DNA of 64,000 nucleotides. Origin: Phaeodactylum tricornutum CCAP 1055/1 (taxonomy: Eukaryota > Bacillariophyta > Bacillariophyceae > Surirellales > Neidiaceae). The stretch lies in contig NC_011678.1 in the NCBI RefSeq assembly GCF_000150955.2, forward strand, positions 701,518-765,517. The letters run 5' to 3'. Every line of letters starts with the position of its first letter. Position 1 is the stretch's first letter. The notes beneath the pieces were generated by a model that worked only from the letters and a program-made list of their open reading frames with translations, made no database searches and was not told the DNA's origin. Both the position numbers and the translations under genes were made by a program. Below, piece after piece: positions 11,890 to 21,633 of the stretch.

Positions 11890-12932
11890 ATGGGCCGCTG
11901 CGGGATTCAAATCGTGATGGTACGTTTATTTTTGAAACAGTCCGTGATGCCTTCCAGTCGCCGAAAGTCCGCAACATTTATGTGCAGCAAACGAGGTTTA
12001 TTTGTCACTTTGTCCCTCACGCGCCTCTGATCGGATGACAGGGTCCGGCTGGATCAGGAAAGAGCACGTACTGTCAAGCCATGCAGGAACACGCCACGAC
12101 ACTGGCCGGTACGCGTCGACGCCGCATTCACGTCGCCAATCTCGATCCGGCGGCCGAAATATTTCAGTACGACACCGCCTTTGACGTCCGGGATTTGATT
12201 TCTGTTGAGGAAGTCATGGAAGAACTGGGCCTCGGTCCTAACGGGGGTCTGCTGTACTGTATGGAGTATCTTGTGGAAAATTTGGATTGGCTGCACGATG
12301 AATTGGAGATGTTCCAAGACGACGAATATTTGATTTTGGATTGTCCGGGACAACTGGAGCTCTACACTCACGTGCCGATCATGCGACGAATTCTGGATTC
12401 GATGCGAATATGGGGATATGAATCTTCCATGGTCTCCGTTTTTTGTGTCGACGCCGCCTTCTTAATCGACGCCAGTAAATTTTTGTCGGGTAGTCTGTTA
12501 AGCCTATCCGCCATGGTGGCGTTGGAGTTGCCCCACGTGAACGTCCTGACGAAATGTGATCTAATGCCGAGAGAAGACGTGGAAAGGATTTTGGGGTACG
12601 GTAGTGCAACGCAATTATGGGATTTAGACCAAGATCGACAATCACTTCTCGTCACGGATTTGGATGATGACATGAACGAAGGAAAAGGCGAAGAGCGCCA
12701 TCGACACAGACGCTTAGAAGCCCGTCGGCGACAGCGAAATCGTTTGACCGATGCTATAGGACAGCTATTGGATGACTACGCTATGGTGAGCTTCATTCCG
12801 CTGAATTTGAATGAGGAAGATTCCATCGAGCACGTTTTAGCAACAGTCGATCATGCTATTCAATATGGAGAAGACTTGGAAATCAGGGGTGCTGAGGAAG
12901 ACGATAATAACGGGAACCCCGATGACCATTAA
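11890..12932 (+). CDS. GPN3: GPN-loop GTPase 3 (copy A)
   Basis: Two exons: a 30-nt first exon (11890-11919, MGRCGIQIVM) and 12042-12932, with a 122-nt GT-AG intron (11920-12041). They encode 306 residues. The splice joins MGRCGIQIVM to GPAGSGKST, rebuilding the family's N-terminus and P-loop; without it the protein would lack its nucleotide-binding loop. Other marks are VANLDPAAE, the family-defining GPN triad in GLGPNGGL (about residues 75-77), the DCPGQLELYTH switch and the TKCDL base-recognition motif. GPN GTPases act as dimers in assembly and nuclear import of RNA polymerase II; GPN3 pairs with GPN1. The length fits (human GPN3 has 284 residues). An internal Arg/Glu-rich segment (EERHRHRRLEARRRQR) adds a little. 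It is convergent with the aspartic protease, the stop codons being 51 nt apart. Confidence 0.93.
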
Positions 12933-12983
12933 GTATATCGAAGATTCTTAATTGTCAAAAGAACCTTTACAAACGCTTCCGTT

Positions 12984-14357
12984 TTAATGAGTCGCTGCTG
13001 GTGTACTGTTCGCAATTCCACATAGGGCCGGGGCGACACCAAAACGATTGCCTTGGACGTCAAAGAGCAAGTCATAGCCCACCATTGTATTCAATCCCAC
13101 CACGGCACCTTGTACTTCGTCCGCGTACAGGCGGTTCATTAGTTTCCTCCGTCCCGTCCAGGGCCGCAAAGGCTCGGGAAGGTCTTCCATGAAATTTTTA
13201 GGCAGGGCCTGTAAGGTTACGTTGTTGGCGAGCTCAAAGGTCACGATGGGCAGCGATCTAAACTCATCGTATGTGTAGGCGTACGTGCTCGACGGTTGAA
13301 AGGGTGTGTTGGAAAGGCGCGCCCATATTTCTCGCATACGACCCGCAACTGCCTTGGGGAGATACGTGTCCGTCGTTCCCGAGTCCAGTATAGTACCCTT
13401 GCCCTCTGCAAAGGCTTCGACCAATGCATGCTCGACAACAGTGTCGTGCTGGTCATTGCTTGTCAAGCATTCGTCCCCTACAAACACTCGGACTACGTGG
13501 ACAGCATACCAACTCTGAGTGGAAGTGAACGGCGTGTATTTCATCGATTCCGTATGCTTGTCTCGTAGTGGTCCTCCCAGTCCAATGTAGCCTTCAAAAG
13601 GTGTCATGCATAGGGAGAATGACTCGCGAGGAATGACATTTTCCTTCCACAATCGCTTAATGAGCGAGAGGTCGGACCGTTCCAAACCCAATATACCGTT
13701 GGCGTACTGTGTTCGGAACAATCCCCTGACTTTTTGCTGGCATCCGAACGCAAAGATAATCGTAAAGCTCACGTACTGTTCCAAACTGGATATCTCCGGT
13801 CCTCCCAGGACAAACGTATCGCTGACTTCCACTGCTGTCCAGCTGGAGCCTTCAGTATACCTTTGATTAATACCACACTTTTGTTCCGCTGCGCATTCCT
13901 GGATGCCGCTGAGCAGACAGGATCCACACTGCGTGTATCGCAGCGTGCTGGACCGCTGGGGGTCCAAATGGGGGAACGGGTGTGCGTGCGTCGTCCCGCA
14001 TTGCGAACAGGGCTCGCACGCGGTCGCCGTCAACCGCGACCCGGTGTCGACAATCAGCGTTTGCGCCTGCGGCGGTTCCCCCATCCAAGCCGTCACGTGA
14101 TGCGTACCCGCGACGGCGTGCAGAGGCAGACGGACGGTCGCATTCGGAACAAGTTCCACGGTATTACCGTTGTCGTGACGTCTGCGAAGGTGTGGTTGCG
14201 ACAATGGTAGCGAGGCGGCGACCGTTTCTTCAGCGGGTTGGGAGGCCGTTTTCCCCAATATCAGAAGACAAACGACGCGAGTACATTGCTGCGTCAAATG
14301 CGATTGTCGTCGTCGTCTTCTACTTCCTCTCCTCTGTGGTACCATATTGCAATACAT
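12984..14357 (-). CDS. Secreted pepsin-type (A1) aspartic protease (copy A)
   Basis: This is 457 residues from the ATG at 14357; a second ATG at 14345 is equally usable. The open frame continues upstream only from a GTG. A basic stretch (RRRRRQ) followed by a hydrophobic run (RVVCLLILG) suggests a signal peptide or signal anchor. The first catalytic site is VDTGS (Asp about residue 104) and the second LDSGTTD (Asp about residue 325), as in bilobal A1 peptidases. A Cys-rich insertion follows the first site (CEPCSQCG ... CGSCLLSGIQEC), as in other secreted or vacuolar A1 enzymes with extra disulfides. It probably cleaves proteins in the secretory or vacuolar route or outside the cell (inference). 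The open frame of copy B is identical in protein sequence. Confidence 0.87.
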   Translation of the reverse strand: MYCNMVPQRRGSRRRRRQSHLTQQCTRVVCLLILGKTASQPAEETVAASLPLSQPHLRRRHDNGNTVELVPNATVRLPLHAVAGTHHVTAWMGEPPQAQTLIVDTGSRLTATACEPCSQCGTTHAHPFPHLDPQRSSTLRYTQCGSCLLSGIQECAAEQKCGINQRYTEGSSWTAVEVSDTFVLGGPEISSLEQYVSFTIIFAFGCQQKVRGLFRTQYANGILGLERSDLSLIKRLWKENVIPRESFSLCMTPFEGYIGLGGPLRDKHTESMKYTPFTSTQSWYAVHVVRVFVGDECLTSNDQHDTVVEHALVEAFAEGKGTILDSGTTDTYLPKAVAGRMREIWARLSNTPFQPSSTYAYTYDEFRSLPIVTFELANNVTLQALPKNFMEDLPEPLRPWTGRRKLMNRLYADEVQGAVVGLNTMVGYDLLFDVQGNRFGVAPALCGIANSTPAATH

Positions 14358-15270
14358 GTATGACCTTGTGGGTCTTAAAGGTTGTAAAGGAAAGCTCCGA
14401 CAGAGCAGACGTACTGTTTGTAGGTAATGTAATATAAAGTCCAAAGCGACGATGTGCTTCACGATCTTATGAATGAATCTCGGACACGAAACGGATAGCG
14501 ATTCTGTGTCCTGGCTCTACTGACAGTGAAGTCCTTTCATGATTAAAATGGATCACAACTAACTGTCGTCGCGACATTAGTCAAAGCCAAGCCTTTCTAA
14601 TTCTCATGGTTTCTCAGTCACCGTCAACGCCACAACTTTCCATCGAAGCTAAGTCCTCTAATGTTACTGATAGCTCAGAATATCCGTACATTAGCATGCC
14701 GAGACTGAAGAATATGTGTATTTTACCACGACGTCACTACCAGATGACACAAAATACCGCCGTTCCTTACGTCTAAGAGGCTTGCTTCTCTATGCGAAGC
14801 TCGAGCCTGCTATTGGATATTCTTTGTATCGAAGTAGACCTTGAGAAACCGCGGACCGTGTCATTTGGCCAAGCGTACAATATGATACATAATAAATTAG
14901 CGGGTTTGACCTGTTCTGATATTGAACGCTAATAAGATAGGATTAAGCCTTTGCGGTACTAACTGTAAGCTGGCGGGTGAACCAATTCATGCTCTTCGGT
15001 TCCTTTCGTACATCCAAACAAGCATTGAAACTAAAGTCTCCACGAATTCAAAGAATCTCGTCATTTGCTTCTCTATTTACTTACTATAAAGCTATTTCAA
15101 GGTATTGACTCAACAAAGACAGGTTTGAACGGATAAACGGTTGCACTCCTCGCAAAAACAGCGAAGGCGGTGCTTGATGAATGCCGATGCGAAACAACCT
15201 CCATTTTCCCGGTCCGATTAAAACAAGATCATGTCGACGTGGGATCAGCAAAAAGCATAGCCGATGCTTT
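14358..15270. promoter_or_regulatory. Region between aspartic protease and tricorn homologue (copy A)
   Basis: These 913 bp hold the promoter of the aspartic protease and the 3' flank of the tricorn gene, both read on the minus strand. A TGACAGTGAA variant of the recurrent motif lies at 14521-14530, 164 nt from the protease ATG. No gene was seen. Confidence 0.4.
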
Positions 15271-18200
15271 TCACACTGAACATGTGTCATGAAGCGACAT
15301 ATCGTGTTTGGGCTCCAGAGGACGAGGATGAATTACAGGCTCTTCCTCAAGCCATTCTGCCAGCTCTGCAATCGCTCGTTCTAGCTGTTCGTCGTGTCCA
15401 CTGTAGGCGGTCCGAGGATTGTTGTCCACCTCGACGTCTGGCACTACACCTTGTTGTTCGATGCCCATTCCCCAGCCAAGCCTATCGTTGAAGGTACCGA
15501 TTTCGGGTGCAGAAGCAATACCGCCGTCCACCAGCCGATTGTCCGACGACAGCCAAATGCCACCGCCCCAGGTCCTGGTTCCGACCAATCGTCCTAGTCC
15601 TAGCTCCGAAATACCTCGGGACACTCCTTCCCCATCGCTCGCCGTGTGTTCGTCGATCAGAACCACGATGTGACCACGAAACGCAAACTGTTCGTCCCAA
15701 TCCAAATCTCCTGTACGTACACCAACGCGGTCTCCCCAATACATCCAGGCTTTGCGCTGCAAAAGAGTGAGAATCCAAGAGTCAATGTTGCCGCCGCGAT
15801 TGTGGCGCACATCAAGTATCAGAGCTTGTGCGTCATAGTCCGGGAAGAAGTTGCGTGCAAATGCATTCATGTCATGCTGTAACATAGATTGCATGTGAAT
15901 GTATGCCACTGAAAAACCAGCCTTGACAGCCAGCTCCTTAGCCTTTTGTCGCGTTCGCCATTCCCAGGCTTGGTACCGTAAATCCGCGGCAGCCATTGGA
16001 GTGATTGGCACCACAATCAAGGGCTCGGAGATCATTTCGTTCGTTGTACTTCGTACATTCCCAGACTCTAAACGAAGGACTTCAAGGCGCACACTTCGAC
16101 CCGCACTTCCACGTAGTAGCATGTGGAGATCCGTTGCGTGCATGACGCTTTCACCGTTGACCCCAACTACGACGTCGCCAACTTCTAGCCCATTCTGGCC
16201 GGTCGGCTCCAACGCTTGCCCTGAGACAGGGCAATACACCGCGTCCCCATTGACGGTGTTGAAGTCTGGATCTCGTTGAGGAATTTCGGTTATCATGTAC
16301 CCCTTCCACTCTGGTACTCTCTTGAATGTGGCGCCTAAACTGGCCGGCTCGTGAAGGGAGATTTTCTTCGTATCACCCCCAAAAGGAAGGCTATACTCGC
16401 CTCCGTAAACAAAGACGTGCAGAGCACTCAATTCAGAAGCCATTTGTGCCAAGACATCGTCCAGCTCTTCGCGTTTCGTGCACCTTACAACAAGAGATTT
16501 GTAACGACCATGTACTCCAGCCCAATCTACTTGGTGCATGTCGGTATCGTAAAAGTAGTCCCGTAGCATTCTCCAAGCATCGTTGTACATTTGTTCGTAC
16601 TCCAACTGAGGCCAGATTGAAACGGCCATGTTATTTGTGTCGACAATGCTCTCGTCAGATGCGGCATCGAGGAACGCTGCCATCATGCCTGCAGCGGTGT
16701 TTGACACAGTTTTCGTCGTCCCGGAAGCAAAGACAAGGTAAAGAAAGTCTCTAGTTGTACTCAGCCCCCATCCAACGACCGATATCGATGATTTCTCAAT
16801 ATCAACACCATCGCTTGGGTATGGGTCAGCAACAAATAATTTGACTATTCGTCCGTCATCAGTATTTTCGACGAGAGCAACACTGCCATCGTCCTGTGCT
16901 TGTGTCAAAATCGCTAAGTAGTGAGCATCCGGAACGTGAGCAAGCCTGTACGCCCGACGAGCAAAAGTCAAGTCCTTCCCACTAAAATCAATTTCCATGT
17001 CCGAAGGAAATACGGTCTTACGGTCTGCTGTAGTTGTTGGGGCGGATGTGGGAGCCTTGGTGTCGTCCAACAGACGGGAAATCGCGTGGCTACGATATCG
17101 CTGAAGCTTCCGTGCGACTATCGCGCGCGCTTGAACGTCTTGGCCCTTTTCCAGTCGACGACTTGAGTCCTTGCTATCACCAACCATGAGAGCCTCCAGC
17201 TGCTTGTCTAACGCCATGAGCTGGTCAACAAAGGCTTCGGCTACACCACCACCCGCAAATCGCCCCATAAACGCATCCTCTTTGTCGCCCAAATTGACAG
17301 AAGTCAAAGGAAGACCGTACAATGCACTCATAGTTGGAAAATATGGCGATGGGGCACGAGATCCCCAAGGACTAGAAACCTCGGTTTGAATATCTCGGTC
17401 TGAAAGAAAGTAGAGCGTAGTCGCTACCTCATCCGGTCTTCCAGTGCCTTGGAGATCGGCCAGGACTTCTTCGATAGCCCGAGTCGACAGGTCTCTACCG
17501 GTGATGCCCCAAAAGGGTTCGTACGAATTGAAACGGGAAGGTGTAGCTTGGACAATCCGACCAATGTTAATATCTACCACCTCAGTTGGATCTTCTGGAG
17601 AGTTAGGGTCTCCACAATCGACAATACTAACAACCTGAAATTGATTGGTGGCCGGATGACTGATGGCTAAGTAGCGCCCACCTGGACTCCAAACAAGCTC
17701 TGCTGACGCGCCATTGATAGGCTCTCCCAGTTCGTTCTTAGATGGCAAAACAGTATAGTTGGTTTCATTTTGATAGAGTGGTACGGTTGTCAGACACACT
17801 CGTCCATCCGTGTCGGTCCAAGCCATTCGCCGACCGCAGGGGCTGACTTTAACACTATCAGACCGGACCGAGCCCAAACCCCCTTGACGAGTCGATCCGC
17901 CATTTTCATAGCCACCCAAGAAGGGTTTTGGCAAAAGATCTGATGCGGAAAACATGTTGACGGCATCCGTGTCAATCGGTAAGAGGAAAAAGGAGTGCTC
18001 CGCCGTCGGACTGCGTGGATCCGTGGCCAAAACGATGGCCATCCGACGTTTTTCTTGGTTCCGATCGGCCAAAATGGGAACGTACTGAGCACTCAAAACT
18101 CGCATGGATCCGGCAGTCATGGTTCCTGGTGCTACACGATACCGGCGAAGTGGAAGATTTTGACCGGCGCCTTGATACGTCTTGCTGTGTGCAACGTTTT

Positions 18201-19908
18201 CCGAGACTGGAGCGACAAACAACTGCCCCCTTACTGTCAACAAGGCTGCCTGTGTACCTACGGCCGTTTCGAAAACATCCAGTGACTTTAAATCGCGCAG
18301 CACATTCACGACTCGGATACGCTCTTGGAGTCCGTGAAAGTCGGAATAGACTAGAACCGGTAACCGAGTCGGTGTGGGAGGCGTGGAGCCGGTATTGAGG
18401 CTTTGCAACATGGTTTGGACTTGCTCCGCCGTCAATTCGAATAAATCTGCTCCGATCCGCATTACAATTTTTTTCAAGATAGGATCGACGGCATACTCTT
18501 GCAACGCTAGTCCTTCCATTTGACACGCCACGTTAGTAATCTGTATTGGTTTGGGCATCACGAAGTGTCCCTTTTTCAGGTTCGACGAAGTCGGTAGGGG
18601 CGTTGCCCATAGATTCATTGTGGATGGCCGATTATCCGTGTTGCGATCTGACAAGAACAATAAATACTTCTCTGTTGCAGTCTCATATATACTTGGGGTT
18701 TTCGAAGTGCCGTTGTAGTTGGGTGTAAGGGGATAGGCCAGAGCTTGTCCATCGCAATATGCCCACAGAGCTTCAGCTGTCCCACCCACATAGCGAGCTG
18801 TATGGGAACTTTGCTTGAAACGGACAAAGTACCAGCAACCTTCCTCAAAAAAACCTTCGGTCGCTTGCGCCAAGGGAACGGGTGTGACATCCAAAACGGC
18901 TTTGCCACGCATGGCCTGATCCACCGTTAAATATTGATGTTGTTGTTGCAATCGAATCGTGTACAAGCGCATATCCGGCAAGCTGATTTGATTCGAATCA
19001 GCCACAACGACTAGCGTATCGACATCTGACCATCCCGCAATCGCCGAGACGCCGTAGGCACTGTCGAAGAAGGAAACCTGCTTGGTACGACGGGTGACGA
19101 GATCCATGACGTAGGCTTCGCGTCGGGAAGTGTAGGTGGCGGTAAAGGCCACGAGGGATCGATTGGGATGTAAAACCGGCGTCCGTACGTTCCCTTCAGT
19201 CGTAGTCAGCTTGACGGCCGGGAGTCGTTGTGCACGTGAGTTCTCGGTAGTCTCCAAGTACGTCAAGTATAAATCTCCTTCGCTGACAAAGACGACAGTA
19301 TTGTTGACGATACTAGGTTGCGTGAGATATCCCAGTCCTTCTTCAGTGGCTAGGCCGTTGGTACCGACATGTACAGAAGAGGAGGGAACGACACGAATGT
19401 GCTCCGCGGAAAGATTGTACGGATTCCAGGTAGCGTAAGCATTGGGATCATGAGCAACGGTAAATCCGGACACCGACGAGGATCCACCCTCGACCGCAAT
19501 TGGGGCGCCTCCCTTTCCGTCACTTGTTGCTGGAGGATTATTTGGACTCCATCTTTGCCCCAGATTGGTAGTTTGGTGCTCACTTGCCAGCAAGTAGTGA
19601 CGAAAGCCCAACAAGGCCACTCCGAGTAAGGCAACTACCCCGATAATCGTCAACCATACGTAAAGCAGAACGTTGCCCCGACGAAACGAGGAGACTGAAA
19701 ATGAATTGGATGGTGGTGCTCTTCGTCTCAACGCTGGAGATCCACGCTGCTCCAAGTCTGGATCACTCAGTTCGTCGTCTTCGTCTTCGTCGTGAGCCTT
19801 GACGCTCGAGTATTCCTGCAACGAAACGCGCTGCACAAGATCGTGATCCCCACCGTTTACCGACGGCAAGTCCTCATACGAGGAATCCGCCGCCGTTTGG
19901 TTTCCCAT
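15271..19908 (-). CDS. Membrane-anchored tricorn protease homologue (copy A)
   Basis: This is 1545 residues from one exon. An acidic N-terminal tail (DEDEDDE) is followed by a single hydrophobic segment at about residues 79-102 (YVWLTIIGVVALLGVALLGF), which suggests a signal-anchor protein with its catalytic part outside the cytosol. The long middle part matches the double beta-propeller region of archaeal and bacterial tricorn (for example LYFLSDRD, VSPCGRRMAW, LVWSPGGRYLAISHP). Then come the tricorn C1 helix bundle (WRMLRDYFYD), a PDZ domain (LEVGDVVVGVNGESV) and the S41-like core, with nucleophile motif TASDGEG (Ser about 1424) and GIEQQGVVPD (Glu about 1484). The Ser-Glu spacing of 60 is close to the 58 between Ser965 and Glu1023 of Thermoplasma tricorn. 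Its His746 aligns with ALHVF (His about 1164), but the preceding residue is Leu where tricorn has Ser745. It may trim peptides, or be altered in activity. Confidence 0.9.
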   Translation of the reverse strand: MGNQTAADSSYEDLPSVNGGDHDLVQRVSLQEYSSVKAHDEDEDDELSDPDLEQRGSPALRRRAPPSNSFSVSSFRRGNVLLYVWLTIIGVVALLGVALLGFRHYLLASEHQTTNLGQRWSPNNPPATSDGKGGAPIAVEGGSSSVSGFTVAHDPNAYATWNPYNLSAEHIRVVPSSSVHVGTNGLATEEGLGYLTQPSIVNNTVVFVSEGDLYLTYLETTENSRAQRLPAVKLTTTEGNVRTPVLHPNRSLVAFTATYTSRREAYVMDLVTRRTKQVSFFDSAYGVSAIAGWSDVDTLVVVADSNQISLPDMRLYTIRLQQQHQYLTVDQAMRGKAVLDVTPVPLAQATEGFFEEGCWYFVRFKQSSHTARYVGGTAEALWAYCDGQALAYPLTPNYNGTSKTPSIYETATEKYLLFLSDRNTDNRPSTMNLWATPLPTSSNLKKGHFVMPKPIQITNVACQMEGLALQEYAVDPILKKIVMRIGADLFELTAEQVQTMLQSLNTGSTPPTPTRLPVLVYSDFHGLQERIRVVNVLRDLKSLDVFETAVGTQAALLTVRGQLFVAPVSENVAHSKTYQGAGQNLPLRRYRVAPGTMTAGSMRVLSAQYVPILADRNQEKRRMAIVLATDPRSPTAEHSFFLLPIDTDAVNMFSASDLLPKPFLGGYENGGSTRQGGLGSVRSDSVKVSPCGRRMAWTDTDGRVCLTTVPLYQNETNYTVLPSKNELGEPINGASAELVWSPGGRYLAISHPATNQFQVVSIVDCGDPNSPEDPTEVVDINIGRIVQATPSRFNSYEPFWGITGRDLSTRAIEEVLADLQGTGRPDEVATTLYFLSDRDIQTEVSSPWGSRAPSPYFPTMSALYGLPLTSVNLGDKEDAFMGRFAGGGVAEAFVDQLMALDKQLEALMVGDSKDSSRRLEKGQDVQARAIVARKLQRYRSHAISRLLDDTKAPTSAPTTTADRKTVFPSDMEIDFSGKDLTFARRAYRLAHVPDAHYLAILTQAQDDGSVALVENTDDGRIVKLFVADPYPSDGVDIEKSSISVVGWGLSTTRDFLYLVFASGTTKTVSNTAAGMMAAFLDAASDESIVDTNNMAVSIWPQLEYEQMYNDAWRMLRDYFYDTDMHQVDWAGVHGRYKSLVVRCTKREELDDVLAQMASELSALHVFVYGGEYSLPFGGDTKKISLHEPASLGATFKRVPEWKGYMITEIPQRDPDFNTVNGDAVYCPVSGQALEPTGQNGLEVGDVVVGVNGESVMHATDLHMLLRGSAGRSVRLEVLRLESGNVRSTTNEMISEPLIVVPITPMAAADLRYQAWEWRTRQKAKELAVKAGFSVAYIHMQSMLQHDMNAFARNFFPDYDAQALILDVRHNRGGNIDSWILTLLQRKAWMYWGDRVGVRTGDLDWDEQFAFRGHIVVLIDEHTASDGEGVSRGISELGLGRLVGTRTWGGGIWLSSDNRLVDGGIASAPEIGTFNDRLGWGMGIEQQGVVPDVEVDNNPRTAYSGHDEQLERAIAELAEWLEEEPVIHPRPLEPKHDMSLHDTCSV

Positions 19909-20691
19909 TCTTTCACCGTCCGTCGAAACCTGGAAGCCTTGAAACCTAAAAGCCTTGAAGGTGCTTCGTCAAAGGCTGGGCGGGAGAACGTTGTGTATGG
20001 GCAGGCCAGCGAGGTATCGAGCATACAAAGTAATGTTTTCACTGTCGGATAGGCGTGGCACTGCTGGTCGCTGCCGTAACGGCTCCCAATCATCCAGGTT
20101 ACTTACAGTTGTTACTGTTACTGTTAGTCCTGCTGCTGTCGGAGATTTCACGCCCTATCCCATTTTTGAAAAGTAACGAATCACGTACTATGCCCCATCC
20201 TCGGTGGAGATATAAACAGCGCGCAGAAATTGGCAGCAAAGAACTGTCCAGTCGAGCATTCAGAGATACCCGTCGGAAAAAGCATGATAAGTGAAAAAGT
20301 GGAAATTCGCGAGGACAATGCAATTCGACTATGTTTGGACTACTGCAGAGTCATATATTAGATCATCAATTACTGACCAGCCGACAGAGAAAGGGAATCG
20401 TAAATAATTTCAAAAACAGAAAAGCGACCGCTCAGACATATCTCAATAAACATTTTGGAATTGAGAGTCATTATTAACTCCTTTGGGCCTTTTGAATACC
20501 TTTCGAAAAAGACTCATTCGAGAGTGTTCCCTAGTGTCCACTCTCTTGCCGTGGTTGCTTCTCGGTTGCTGAACTGACTGTGAAATCCAACGAGTTCCAC
20601 CGAGTAGAATCGATAGACCCTCAAGGCCTTGCACTGCAGTGCCATACACTGGTAAAAAAGGTGAGCGGAGTATTCATTCGAACGATTGGAC
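19909..20691. promoter_or_regulatory. Divergent intergenic region between tricorn and acidic-protein genes (copy A)
   Basis: This 783-bp stretch separates two genes that are transcribed apart. It contains a TATAAA at 20211-20216, several ACTGTTA/TTACAGT repeats around 20100-20130, and TGACTGTGA at 20575-20583. I saw no coding frame kept between the copies. Confidence 0.4.
20575..20583 (+). promoter_or_regulatory. TGACTGTGA motif upstream of acidic protein (copy A)
   Basis: Exact 9-mer in the same orientation as the gene, 108 nt before its ATG at 20692. The equivalent site in copy B is 37707-37715. Confidence 0.38.
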
Positions 20692-21538
20692 ATGTCGTGG
20701 TTTAGTAGCCGTCGCGCCAAGCCAGCCAAAGAGAGCGCGTTCAATACCGACGACAAACCACAAAATGCTTTTGGAGGATTCGGCGCCGTGGCGCACTTTG
20801 ACGACGGTCCCTTGCGAGACCCTCGGATGGCCAACGACTTTCTCGAAAGGGGAACGAAAAACGAAAATATTCATACGCATTCGGACACCAGTAGCGACGG
20901 TGACGACGCTGGTTCCGAGGCAGAGTCGGGTTCTCTCAGCGACGATTCCTTCGTAGGAGGTCCGCTCATGTACGAGTCAACGTGTTCCGACGATTCTATT
21001 ACTGTAGACACTGCCGATCCAGATTCTCAGGATTGGAATCTACGAAAAGCCAATAACTTTCTGCAGGATTTTTACGACAAGGAGGACCTGGAACGGGTGT
21101 CGCAAGAACAGCACCGTTTAAGGTCGACTGACGACGAGAACGATGCAGAATCGGCATCGTCTTCCGACCAGTCTTCGGAAGAAGGCGAGTCCGATTCGGA
21201 AACGCTAGAAAAATCCCACTCTCCTCTGTATAAAACATGTAAAGATGCCGATATTTGTCACGAAGACCAGGATCTGGGTACGGCCAAAATAGACACTGCT
21301 ACTACCTTATCAAGCCACGATGCAAAAAAATTTCCGATAGCCCCGGAAATCTTTGACGAGGGATATGGCGCGGAGCATGATGGCTATGATGTTGCTCCCA
21401 ACGAGTCCCAGATACATGAATGTTCTGAAACAGAGACGAGTTCGCAGCATGTAGTTGTCCACGATTTTTCTACAGCAAGCGCCTTGAGACCGGCTGTAGC
21501 TGAAGCAAGGTCTTTCCGCAACCTTGACAACTCATATA
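20692..21538 (+). CDS. N-terminal part of very large acidic protein (copy A, cut by the gap)
   Basis: The first 282 residues (MSWFSSRRAKPAKES ...) are nearly identical to the start of the complete gene at 37824-44446; the frame then enters the run of N. A start two codons upstream would need TTG, so the ATG at 20692 was chosen. The truncation is an assembly boundary and not evidence of a broken gene. The missing remainder is the best argument that this copy is the other haplotype rather than a second locus. Confidence 0.8.
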
Positions 21539-21633
21539 NNNNNNNNNNNNNNNNNNNNNNNNNNNNNNNNNNNNNNNNNNNNNNNNNNNNNNNNNNNNNN
21601 NNNNNNNNNNNNNNNNNNNNNNNNNNNNNNNNN
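21539..21633. other. Assembly gap (95 N)
   Basis: A run of undetermined bases sits exactly at the junction of copies A and B, and one more N lies at 21659. The sequence on the left is inside a coding region and the sequence on the right is intergenic, so the two sides do not continue one another. Confidence 0.99.

Larger units (their letters stand above)
4469..21538. repeat. 17.1 kb direct duplication, copy A
   Basis: The sequence from 4469 to the gap matches 21634-38670 in the same orientation and gene order. The position offset drifts only from 17165 (left edge) to 17138 (G8), 17126 (GPN3), 17127 (aspartic protease), 17128 (tricorn) and 17132 (right edge), so net indels are small. Coding differences are few: none in the 492-residue open frame that holds the aspartic protease, two in GPN3 and about seven of 1545 in the tricorn homologue. 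The right end falls inside a gene, at the N gap. Confidence 0.95.
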
